DNA of 8,460 bases from Halovenus sp. (GCA_003551945.1 PUNZ01000250.1:1-8460); one strand, 5' to 3'. Shown: positions 1 through 5,936, numbered from the stretch's first letter. Numbers and translations are program-made. The notes: generated by a model from the letters alone, not told the origin.

Positions 1-1052
1 ACTTTGATAAGGTGGCCTGGGCGAGACTTTTTCATCGTCGCCGGCAGGATTGAAACGTCGCGCGCACCAGCCTCAAGGAGCGTCTCCTGAAGACTACCAA
101 GCACCTCCGGGGTCGTATCGTCAAGGTTCGTTTCAAGGACGGAGATGCCCTCGCGGTTGAGCGTCCCCTGTGTTGTCCCGACAATGGCCCGGAGAACGTT
201 GGGATACGGGGAGAGCGCGGCGTCGCCCGCCCCATAGCCAATCGAGTCGACGGTAAGCGATGGAAGCGTGTCAACGCCGGTTGCAAACTGTCCGAGTAAC
301 GCCGCACCGGTTGGCGTCAGCAGTTCCACATCGACCGGGCCACCCTGCATGGCCCACGCAGCCTGTCGGACAATCTCGACGGTTGCCGGGCCCGGAACAG
401 GGTACTGTCCGTGACTCATCTCAACCGTGCCGCCCCCGGTCGAAACAGGGGTTGTCACAACCTGGTCGACGCCGAGGTCATCGATGAGCAGACAGACACC
501 AACAATGTCTGCAATCGCATCGTCCGCACCAACCTCGTGAAAGTGTATCTCGGAGAGGGTCGTCCCGTGGACGTGCGCTTCGGCCTCGCCAAGGAGCCTG
601 AACGTTGCCACTGCATCGGCTTCGACGGCTTCGGGAAGCCCCATTGATTCGACAATCTCGACGACCTCTGTGTAGCTTCGGTGGGGCCCATACCCCTCTG
701 CTGAGTGAGTATCATGGCTGTGGTCGTGGTCATGTTGATGAGCATGATTGTGTTCGTGGTCATGTTGATGAGCATGATTGTGTTCGTGCTCATGGTTGTG
801 GTCGTGTTCGTCATGGCCCTTCCCACCGTGGTCGGGCCCATCATGTTCATCTCCAGAAATTCCACCAGTCAGGTTGACCGTCACCGATGTAGCCGCGATA
901 CCCGATTTAACCGTTTCCTCGCTAGCGTACTCAACACCGAGCGCGTCTTCGACCGGAGAGAGGACCTTTGGGTCTCCACCAGCGTCGAGTAACGCCCCAA
1001 GTAGCATATCGCCACTTGCGCCCATCCGTCCGTCGAACGCGAGTATTCTCAT
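1..1052 (-). CDS. larC: LarC, nickel insertion protein for the lactate racemase NPN cofactor (C-terminus cut by window edge)
   Basis: LarC (formerly DUF111/UPF0272) inserts nickel into the pyridinium-3,5-bisthiocarboxylic acid mononucleotide to make the nickel-pincer cofactor of lactate racemase and related LarA enzymes; it acts in the cytosol. I translated the minus strand from the ATG at 1050-1052. The N-terminus MRILAFDGRMGASGDMLLGA matches the family signature (FD...G.SGDM.LGALLD). HFHEVGADDAIADIVG lies near residue 170, ETNLDDTTPEVLG near 305, and MKKSRPG close to the window edge. About 350 codons are open with no stop, so roughly the last 50-100 residues are missing. Residues 70-116 form a histidine-rich insert with 20 His in 47 residues, probably for Ni2+ binding or storage. 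The start is supported by an AT-rich element about 25 nt upstream (leaderless type). No larA, larB or larE is visible here. The family call is secure; the insert's role is inferred. Confidence 0.93.
   Translation of the reverse strand, partial: MRILAFDGRMGASGDMLLGALLDAGGDPKVLSPVEDALGVEYASEETVKSGIAATSVTVNLTGGISGDEHDGPDHGGKGHDEHDHNHEHEHNHAHQHDHEHNHAHQHDHDHSHDTHSAEGYGPHRSYTEVVEIVESMGLPEAVEADAVATFRLLGEAEAHVHGTTLSEIHFHEVGADDAIADIVGVCLLIDDLGVDQVVTTPVSTGGGTVEMSHGQYPVPGPATVEIVRQAAWAMQGGPVDVELLTPTGAALLGQFATGVDTLPSLTVDSIGYGAGDAALSPYPNVLRAIVGTTQGTLNREGISVLETNLDDTTPEVLGSLQETLLEAGARDVSILPATMKKSRPGHLIK
724..788. repeat. 30-bp tandem repeat encoding the LarC histidine-rich segment
   Basis: The sequence matches itself perfectly at an offset of 30 bases over this span, about 2.2 copies; 731-760 and 761-790 differ only at the last-but-one base. 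Read on the minus strand, each unit encodes a ten-residue block of alternating His (HDHEHNHAHQ, in register with larC). Because 30 is a multiple of three, copy gain or loss keeps the frame, so the number of histidines could vary between strains. Histidine codons also flank the repeat on both sides in less regular form. Confidence 0.9.
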
Positions 1053-1072
1053 ACTCGTACTGTGAGACAGCG

Positions 1073-1081
1073 AACTAATAG
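1073..1081 (-). promoter_or_regulatory. Putative TATA box of larC
   Basis: On the minus strand the AT-rich stretch CTATTAGTT is centred about 25 nt upstream of the larC ATG, the spacing expected for an archaeal TATA box driving a leaderless mRNA. The match to the box-A consensus is weak, so this rests mainly on position. Confidence 0.4.
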
Positions 1082-1111
1082 CGTGTCGCAAGGAACCGAG
1101 AACGTGCCGAC

Positions 1112-1117
1112 TTTAAC
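1112..1117 (+). promoter_or_regulatory. Putative TATA box of the DUF255 gene
   Basis: TTTAAC is centred about 26 nt upstream of the ATG at 1140, a fit for a leaderless archaeal transcript. It lies too close (about 17 nt) to the GTG at 1131 for that codon to be the start on the same mRNA. It therefore helps decide the start codon of the downstream gene. Confidence 0.5.
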
Positions 1118-1139
1118 CACCCACACGTAAGTGAGTGTC

Positions 1140-2786
1140 ATGGATACTGCCGCCGAGGAGACGAACGTCGAGTGGTACGAGTGGGGAGAGGAACCCTTCG
1201 AAATCGCCGCTCGAACGGAGAAGCCACTCCTGCTCTCGCTGGTGACGCGCTGGTCCGAAGAGTGTCGGGAGATGGACCGGACGACTTACACCGAACCGCG
1301 AACCGCCGCGCATATCAATGATCGGTTTGTTCCGGTTCGTGCCGACGCTGACCGACACCCACAGGTCCGCGAACGATATCATATGGGTGGGTTTCCCTCA
1401 ACCGTCTTTCTAACACCCGCTGGGACAATACTCACCGGGGCAACGTTGCTCGGTGTCGATGGCTTCCGACAGATTCTCGAAGGTGTCCGCAAGCGCTGGG
1501 AACAACAGGGAGAAAAAGCCGGCTCAACCCCCCGTGCATTGCGAGAGAGCGACGCACCTGCAGGGCCACTTGAGGCCCGTATCGAAGAACACATGATAGA
1601 ACAGCTGCTTGCCGCCTACGATACGGAGTTCGGCGGCTGGGGAGACGATGTCAAGTTTCCGATGGCACGGACTATCGAGTTCGCGCTGGTTCGCGCCCGT
1701 GACCAAGCCACCAGAACGGCCGACGCGGTTTCGACACACCTTCTTGATACCTACGATGGTGGTTTCTATCGGTTTGCGCGCAACCGAAACTGGGGTGGAC
1801 CGCGCTATGAGAAACTCACCGACGAAAATGCGGCACTTGTTCGCGCCCTCTCGTATGCCTACCGCTACACTGGTGAAGAGTCCTATCGCGCCGCCGCCGA
1901 GCAGACCATTCAGTATCTAACCACCACGATGTGGACAGGGTCAGCGTTTGCCAACGCGCAGGGTGGCAATGAAGCATACTTCCGCCTCGAAGCCACCGAG
2001 CGCGAAGACAGCGAAGAGCCACCAGTCGATGAGACCATCCTTGCAGACAAAAACGGCTATGCGGTCGATGCTCTCTTGCGGTACTGGTCATACACCGATG
2101 ACGAGCGTGCACAGCGGTATGCCGAGCGCGCCCGTGACTACGTGACTGACGAACTCATCGATAACGGTGAGGTGACACACTACCGAACAGCGAACGAAAC
2201 AGGCCCAGCAGGGCTGCTTTCCGACCAGACTGGTATGTTGACTGGTTTGACAACCTCCGGTGCAGTCCTCGGGGAGTTGGGACCTGCCCGCGCGGTTGCT
2301 GACTGGACGATTGCTTCGTTGCAGACCGAGGAGGGGTTGCTGTGTGATGGGCCAACAACCGGCCCCGGCTTACTTGCCAAGGTACTGTATCCGCTGGATA
2401 CCACTGCTGACTGTGCGGACGCATTGCTTGACCTTGCGTTGCTGACCGGTGATGAGCGGTACGAACTGGCTGCCAAAGACGCAATCACTGCGTTTGCAGG
2501 AGCAACAGACCGAATGGGCGTACAAGTCGCACAGTATGCAACCGTCTCGGCCCGCCTTCGCTCACCACAGGCGTTGGTTGTTGGCACGGAGGCAGGCGCT
2601 GACTTACATCGGGCCGCCCTCCGACTCGTTGACCACGAGACCGTTGTCGTCCCCGCAAAGGGGATTGACCGAACCCCCCTGAGTGATGAACCAGTTGCCG
2701 ATGGTACGGCGCATCTCGTTCGTGATGGTACTGTTATCGGAACCGCGACAACGCCGCCGGAACTCGAATCGCTATTGACCGGCTAG
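1140..2786 (+). CDS. DUF255 (YyaL/SPATA20-like) protein: thioredoxin-like domain plus alpha/alpha barrel, degenerate active site
   Basis: Relatives of this protein join an N-terminal thioredoxin-like DUF255 domain to a barrel resembling N-acylglucosamine 2-epimerases and six-hairpin glycosidases; their biochemical role is not settled. Residues about 10-125 carry the thioredoxin-like part, including GGFPSTVFLTP with the expected cis-proline. Barrel signatures follow: YDTEFGGWGDDVKFP, then YDGGFYRF and WGGPRYEKLTDENAAL, matching the family pattern GGFxR...PHFEKMLYDNA. The usual CHWC motif is here SEEC (WSEECREM, around residues 38-45), so only the second Cys remains. The Cys normally seen near the C-terminus also seems absent (DGTAHLVRDGTVIG). 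At about 548 residues it is shorter than classical members of roughly 650-720. I prefer ATG 1140 over the in-frame GTG at 1131 because of TATA-box spacing. It is divergent from larC across about 87 bases. Soluble; no signal peptide or membrane segment seen. Confidence 0.88.
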   Translation: MDTAAEETNVEWYEWGEEPFEIAARTEKPLLLSLVTRWSEECREMDRTTYTEPRTAAHINDRFVPVRADADRHPQVRERYHMGGFPSTVFLTPAGTILTGATLLGVDGFRQILEGVRKRWEQQGEKAGSTPRALRESDAPAGPLEARIEEHMIEQLLAAYDTEFGGWGDDVKFPMARTIEFALVRARDQATRTADAVSTHLLDTYDGGFYRFARNRNWGGPRYEKLTDENAALVRALSYAYRYTGEESYRAAAEQTIQYLTTTMWTGSAFANAQGGNEAYFRLEATEREDSEEPPVDETILADKNGYAVDALLRYWSYTDDERAQRYAERARDYVTDELIDNGEVTHYRTANETGPAGLLSDQTGMLTGLTTSGAVLGELGPARAVADWTIASLQTEEGLLCDGPTTGPGLLAKVLYPLDTTADCADALLDLALLTGDERYELAAKDAITAFAGATDRMGVQVAQYATVSARLRSPQALVVGTEAGADLHRAALRLVDHETVVVPAKGIDRTPLSDEPVADGTAHLVRDGTVIGTATTPPELESLLTG

Positions 2787-2824
2787 AAAATCGAACCAAT
2801 GATACCGACGACCCCGTGAGAGAA

Positions 2825-2840
2825 GTTTAAACACCTAAAC
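2825..2840. repeat. Small palindrome/direct repeat upstream of the TrmB gene
   Basis: GTTTAAAC (2825-2832) is a perfect 8-bp palindrome, and its TAAAC half is repeated at 2836-2840 after a three-base spacer. It lies 10-25 bases before the TATA box of the TrmB gene, where an archaeal activator or autoregulator could bind. Function is inferred from position only. Confidence 0.3.
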
Positions 2841-2850
2841 GGGCGGAGAG

Positions 2851-2857
2851 TTTATAT
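2851..2857 (+). promoter_or_regulatory. TATA box of the TrmB-family gene
   Basis: TTTATAT, a good match to the archaeal box A, is centred 28 nt before the ATG at 2882. The spacing predicts transcription starting at or one or two bases before the start codon, i.e. a leaderless mRNA, and fixes the translation start. Confidence 0.7.
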
Positions 2858-2881
2858 CCCCGTGGTGTGAGATAGTAGGCA

Positions 2882-3685
2882 ATGGCTAGCCTGAGGGACT
2901 TAGGACTATCGGAGTACGAATCTCGTGCCTACCGGTCGTTACTCCAAACCGGACCGACGACGGCAAAGGAGCTGTCGCGGACGAGTGACGTGCCGATGGG
3001 CCGCATTTACGACGTGTTGAACAGCCTCGAGACGCATAATCTGGTTCGCAGCCAGACCGCGAGCCGCCCAAAGAAATATGTCGCTGTTGAGCCCGAAAAA
3101 GCGCTTGAACGATTGCTGGCAAACAAACGTGAAGAGCTTGAAGAGCAGATTTCTCAGTATGAAAATATCGCAGGGACGCTCGAAGAACAACTCGAAGCAT
3201 CTGACCCCGTAGATGAGCCGTTCTGGACGGCCGCACTCGGGCCAGAGGAGACCGTTGACCTCCTTGTCGAGCGACTTGCTGCCGCGGATGAACGGATTAT
3301 CTTTGTCGCCGCAACGCCGACCTCACGGTTCGAACTTGATGTCGTCGGCGAGCGGATTGCCGACGAGCTAGAGGTTGCCCTCGATCGTGGCGTCTCGGTC
3401 TCGACACTCCTGCACCCAGATGTCGTCGAGACGCTCCCGGAAAGTGTGGGTCGGCGATATCGACATTACCTCCAAAACGAGCGTGACTTTGAGGTGCGAA
3501 CCAGCGACGAAGTAACGAGTACCTTCACGCTGCTTGACCACACTGAGGTCTGTATCGAGGTTCCACATCCGCTGAATCCGAAAGAAGCGTTTGCGCTGAT
3601 TGACCTCAAGGATACCGAGTTTGCCGAGAACATCAAAACCGACTTCGAATCTCGGTGGGACAACTCGAAAGAATTGTTGTTATAG
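2882..3685 (+). CDS. TrmB-family winged-helix transcriptional regulator
   Basis: This is an archaeal transcription factor of the TrmB family, whose characterised members respond to sugars or metabolic state. Residues about 5-70 form the winged helix-turn-helix: LGLSEYESRAYRSLLQTGP, then TAKELSRTSDVPMGRIYDVLNSLETHNLV and the wing ending at KKYVAVEP. Residues about 73-108 are a charged coiled coil (LERLLANKREELEEQI), as expected for dimerisation. The rest (about 115-265) matches the layout of the TrmB regulator domain: WTAALG, IIFVAATPTSRFELD, and the end AFALIDLKDTEFAENIKTDFESRWD. At 267 residues it is shorter than sugar-binding TrmB of about 340, so the separate sugar-binding extension is probably missing and a ligand cannot be assigned. 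Its stop overlaps the stop of the convergent mptA by six bases. Targets are unknown. Confidence 0.9.
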   Translation: MASLRDLGLSEYESRAYRSLLQTGPTTAKELSRTSDVPMGRIYDVLNSLETHNLVRSQTASRPKKYVAVEPEKALERLLANKREELEEQISQYENIAGTLEEQLEASDPVDEPFWTAALGPEETVDLLVERLAAADERIIFVAATPTSRFELDVVGERIADELEVALDRGVSVSTLLHPDVVETLPESVGRRYRHYLQNERDFEVRTSDEVTSTFTLLDHTEVCIEVPHPLNPKEAFALIDLKDTEFAENIKTDFESRWDNSKELLL

Positions 3686-4621
3686 TTCGTGGCCGTTCCC
3701 GTTTACTTCGCTCCGTAGCGCCCCAAATTCAGCAACACGCTCAGCGTGCGCGTTGTGTTGGTGAATGGATTCGTCGTTTGACTGTTTCATCTGGACAACT
3801 GCGTCATCAGGCAAGTCTGGAAACTCTTTGACGACGCCTTCTGCCATGGCGCGAACGCAGTCCTCGACGAATTTTGCATCCGAGTGTGCGTCGAATGTCA
3901 TGTAGTCCTCGTCAGGTCGCTTGGCGAGGTTGTAGATGCGAGCGCTCATGGAATCCCGAGCGACATCAATGAGGTCATGCAAGTCGACCTCCGGCGTTCC
4001 TGAGCTTTCGATGGTGATGGTGGCATGGCCACGCTGGGAGTGTCCTGGCTGTGGGACGCGGTCGAGAAACTCCTCTGCGATTTCGTCCTCGACACCAAGT
4101 TCTTCGAGCGTCTCTCGTGCTCTGCTTGCCGACATCCCTTGGGAACACGGACAGACGGTCATTCCGATAACATGGGCACCGATAGTTTCGCGTGTGCCGT
4201 CTTCAGTCGCTGTGGCAGCGGCAATGATATCCGTCGAGTGCTGGGTTGGTTTACCCGATGCAGGTGTCTCGTCACGGACGATATACTCGGCTTCCATTCT
4301 GACTTCCGCCTTCGTCGTGTACTCGTGTTTTTCGAGAAGGCGCTCTGCAGTCTCACCACAGACATCTTCGATACGATAGGTCGGTTCGCTCACGGCTTCT
4401 TCGAGAATTTCGTCGACAACCTCCATGTTGCGGCTCATATCGGCTCCCTTGCGCCACGAAGGGAGATCGACGAAGACCTCAAACTCGGCCATTAGGACAA
4501 TTGGCCGTTTTTCGGGTCGAGCGACTTTGACAAGCTTTTCGACGCCGGTGACACCGACGCTGTTCAATCCGACAGAAATGTCCGGCTGGTCAGCCTGCAC
4601 ATCCGGCAGTTGCTGGGTCAT
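3680..4621 (-). CDS. mptA: GTP cyclohydrolase IV (MptA), Fe(II)-dependent, FolE2-related
   Basis: MptA converts GTP to 7,8-dihydroneopterin 2',3'-cyclic phosphate, the first step of archaeal pterin synthesis; in haloarchaea this feeds a tetrahydrofolate-type coenzyme. The 313-residue length suits the family. Visible motifs are SVGVTGVEKLV (about 21-31), the phosphate/GTP-site region KGADMSRNMEVVDE (58-71), GMTVCPCSQG with CPC at 157-159, and GHSQRGHATITIE at 193-205. The Cys and His of the last two are the likely metal and catalytic ligands by analogy with FolE2 enzymes. DETPASGKPTQHST (about 117-130) looks like an exposed insert. An AT-rich element (GTAAACATAAT on the minus strand, centred about 30 nt upstream) may be the promoter. 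It is the last gene of a co-oriented minus-strand row and overlaps the TrmB gene tail-to-tail at 3680-3685. The alternative, bacterial-type FolE2, is less likely given the archaeal context. Confidence 0.95.
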   Translation of the reverse strand: MTQQLPDVQADQPDISVGLNSVGVTGVEKLVKVARPEKRPIVLMAEFEVFVDLPSWRKGADMSRNMEVVDEILEEAVSEPTYRIEDVCGETAERLLEKHEYTTKAEVRMEAEYIVRDETPASGKPTQHSTDIIAAATATEDGTRETIGAHVIGMTVCPCSQGMSASRARETLEELGVEDEIAEEFLDRVPQPGHSQRGHATITIESSGTPEVDLHDLIDVARDSMSARIYNLAKRPDEDYMTFDAHSDAKFVEDCVRAMAEGVVKEFPDLPDDAVVQMKQSNDESIHQHNAHAERVAEFGALRSEVNGNGHEL

Positions 4622-4684
4622 CGAATCGTGTTACGAGTGAGAGGGGATTATGTTTACGGTACGGGAAAAGTGCCTCGGGAACGC

Positions 4685-5275
4685 TTACAGACTGCGAGGT
4701 TCGTCCAACTCATCGAGGTCGCGAAATGCGGCCTCAAAGTCACTTTCGTCAAACTGTGCAATAGTCTCGTCAAGTTCATTTTGTAACCGAGACATCTCGG
4801 CTTTAAGCTCTTGAAACTCGTCGCTGTCGAGCAGTTCCGATTCAGGTTTGTTCGCAACGAGCGTGCCGTGTTTAGCAGTCAGTGCGTAATACTGGCGCAA
4901 TTTCTTCTCGTACTGTGAGGTGGTCAACAGCCGCTCAATCGTCTCGAACAGTTCATCACGGGAAACAGGTTTGATGACGTAATCGTCAAACGGCATGTCG
5001 ATAATATCAAAATCAGGGTCGACAGCCGTTACCATCGCAACGCGGACATTCAACTCACGGTTGCGAATTTCATCAAGGACTTCATCACCAGAAATGCCGG
5101 GCATTCGTCGGTCAAGAAGGACAACGTCAACCGATTCATCAAGCAAATCAAGCGCTTCCTGACCCCCGTACGCAGTCATAACCTCGAAATCCGTCTCTAA
5201 CTGTGCGGCGTATGCGTCGGCCACATCCGGTTCGTCGTCAACGACGAGGACTGTTGCAGGCTCGCTCCCACTCAT
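4685..5275 (-). CDS. Response regulator with receiver and HalX domains
   Basis: This is a two-component response regulator. The receiver domain spans about residues 7-118 with all key residues present: acidic pair D13/D14 (VLVVDDEPDV), phospho-acceptor D55 (VVLLDRRMPG), T83 (AMVTA) and K102 (VIKPVS). Residues about 122-185 match HalX, a small haloarchaeal helical domain often attached to receivers: QYEKKLRQYYALTAKHGTLV followed by heptad-like FQELKAEMSRLQNELDETI, probably a coiled coil. The tail is acidic (FDESDFEAAFRDLDELDEP). There is no DNA-binding domain, so output is probably by protein contact or through an unrecognised HalX function. No histidine kinase lies in the window, so it is an orphan here. 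It is 63 bases upstream of mptA and 60 bases downstream of the DUF5820-like gene, on the same strand. Weak AT-rich promoter candidate at about 5299-5307. Confidence 0.93.
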   Translation of the reverse strand: MSGSEPATVLVVDDEPDVADAYAAQLETDFEVMTAYGGQEALDLLDESVDVVLLDRRMPGISGDEVLDEIRNRELNVRVAMVTAVDPDFDIIDMPFDDYVIKPVSRDELFETIERLLTTSQYEKKLRQYYALTAKHGTLVANKPESELLDSDEFQELKAEMSRLQNELDETIAQFDESDFEAAFRDLDELDEPRSL

Positions 5276-5335
5276 TCGTTCGCTACAACGATGAGACAGT
5301 CCAAAAGGTTTCCGGGTTTGCGAGGAAGCGCGCGA

Positions 5336-5722
5336 TTACTCTGTGTTGTGTCCCGTTAACTCGTCTAACTTGGCCAGATACTCCGGTCGGGGCACCTGAT
5401 AGAGGTCGTGATATGGATACTCACCGGATGCAAACGCCTCCGCCCGCGACTGCACACCGTCTTGTGCCTCCTCACGCGAGTCATATTTCCACGATTCGCT
5501 CACCTCCGGTTCGAGATAAAGCGTGACATACCATGGTGCATCTGGTGGTGGGGAATGTGGCCCCGGTCGTCGCCCACGCTGTCCTTTCGTGAGATAAAGC
5601 GTCGGCAGACACGGCGCAGGGTAGGCAGTCGTATCAAACACATCGGGGCGGTAGGTCAACACCACTTTCTGGCGTTCAGTATGCCAGATTTCCCAGCCAT
5701 CAGCAAGCTCCGGAAACTCCAT
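5336..5722 (-). CDS. Small conserved haloarchaeal protein, DUF5820-like, function unknown
   Basis: The protein has about 128 residues. Recognisable stretches are LADGWEIWHTERQKVVLTYR, PDVFDTTAYPAPCLPTLYLT, a basic turn KGQRGRRPG, WYVTLYLEPEV, and the end YPYHDLYQVPRPEYLAKLDE. I recall this pattern from a haloarchaea-restricted family annotated DUF5820, but I cannot confirm it here. It is rich in aromatic residues and proline, has no membrane segment or signal peptide, and looks like a small soluble mixed alpha/beta protein. The frame extends upstream to a GTG at 5806, but that extension runs through a TATA palindrome and reads like non-coding sequence, so I choose the ATG at 5720-5722. This leaves a leader of about 25 nt if the palindromic TATA box at 5767-5782 drives it. 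No function can be given. Confidence 0.75.
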   Translation of the reverse strand: MEFPELADGWEIWHTERQKVVLTYRPDVFDTTAYPAPCLPTLYLTKGQRGRRPGPHSPPPDAPWYVTLYLEPEVSESWKYDSREEAQDGVQSRAEAFASGEYPYHDLYQVPRPEYLAKLDELTGHNTE

Positions 5723-5766
5723 GCATTGCCTTGGCGGTTCAGCGCTAAGAGTGATGTCCTTCAGCC

Positions 5767-5782
5767 ACCCTTTATAAAGGGT
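5767..5782. promoter_or_regulatory. 16-bp perfect palindrome with a TATA box at its centre
   Basis: ACCCTTTATAAAGGGT equals its own reverse complement. Its core TTTATAAA is a strong archaeal TATA box readable in both directions. On the minus strand it would start transcription near 5747, about 25 nt before the DUF5820-like ATG. On the plus strand it points toward the prkA side. A repressor bound to the palindrome would cover the TATA box. Confidence 0.6.
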
Positions 5783-5791
5783 ACGTAACTG

Positions 5792-5799
5792 GTATATAT
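5792..5799 (+). promoter_or_regulatory. AT-rich promoter-like element, plus strand
   Basis: GTATATAT is centred about 28 nt before the ATG at 5824, the spacing of a leaderless archaeal promoter. TATATA is self-complementary, so it could also serve the minus strand. Whether it is used instead of the neighbouring palindromic box cannot be told from sequence. Confidence 0.35.
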
Positions 5800-5823
5800 G
5801 TAACACGAAAGGAAGGGTGAAAT

Positions 5824-5865
5824 ATGGCTGCAGTCTGCGTGTTTTTGACTCATCCCATGAAGTAA
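5824..5865 (+). CDS. Possible 13-aa micro-ORF upstream of prkA
   Basis: ATG at 5824 opens a 13-codon frame (MAAVCVFLTHPMK) ending in TAA at 5863-5865. It is preceded by the purine-rich GGAAGGGTGAAAT and by a TATA-like element at leaderless distance. It is short enough to arise by chance and the peptide resembles nothing I know, so this is a candidate only. The alternative is plain untranslated DNA between two promoters. Confidence 0.15.
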   Translation: MAAVCVFLTHPMK

Positions 5866-5901
5866 TCGAGTGAGATGAGAGATAGGCTTAAACGTTCACA
5901 G

Positions 5902-5921
5902 TACTCACATATAATATAGTA
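5902..5921 (+). promoter_or_regulatory. Putative prkA promoter: TATA box flanked by TACT/AGTA half-sites
   Basis: CATATAATATA (5908-5918) is a strong TATA-like element and the nearest one upstream of prkA. It predicts transcription starting near 5938-5942 and a leader of about 70 nt. It sits between TACT (5902-5905) and its inverse AGTA (5918-5921). TACT...GAGTA-type dyads are known for some haloarchaeal TrmB sites, but the spacing here (12) is longer, so a TrmB link is speculative. Confidence 0.45.
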
Positions 5922-5923
5922 TC

Positions 5924-5936
5924 GGTGCCGCGCACC
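5924..5936. promoter_or_regulatory. GC-rich dyad between the prkA TATA box and start site
   Basis: GGTGC-CGC-GCACC is a perfect 5-bp inverted repeat around a three-base loop. It begins 6 bases after the TATA-like element and ends at about the predicted transcription start. It could be an operator blocking RNA polymerase; if transcription starts further upstream it would form a small RNA hairpin. Confidence 0.35.

Noticed and set aside
731..790. Possible CRISPR-like direct repeats
   Set aside because: The units are directly adjacent with no spacers and lie in frame inside larC; this is a coding tandem repeat.
455..865. Minus-strand frame of about 136 codons with Thr/Met/Asn repeats
   Set aside because: It is another frame over the same larC repeat; low-complexity composition with no family motif.
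705..992. Plus-strand frame with a hydrophobic, Val/Met-rich stretch that looks like a membrane protein
   Set aside because: It is the antisense shadow of the LarC histidine repeat: the reverse complements of His codons read as Met and Val. The minus-strand frame carries the LarC family motifs.
4626..4634. Nine-base GTAACACGA shared between the mptA leader (minus strand) and 5800-5808
   Set aside because: One shared 9-mer in 8.5 kb on two strands is not far from chance, and the positions relative to starts differ.
5723..5806. N-terminal extension of the DUF5820-like protein to the GTG at 5806
   Set aside because: The extension reads through the palindromic TATA box and AT-rich promoter DNA, and its residues (LHIYQLRTLYKGW) do not look like the acidic proteins around it.
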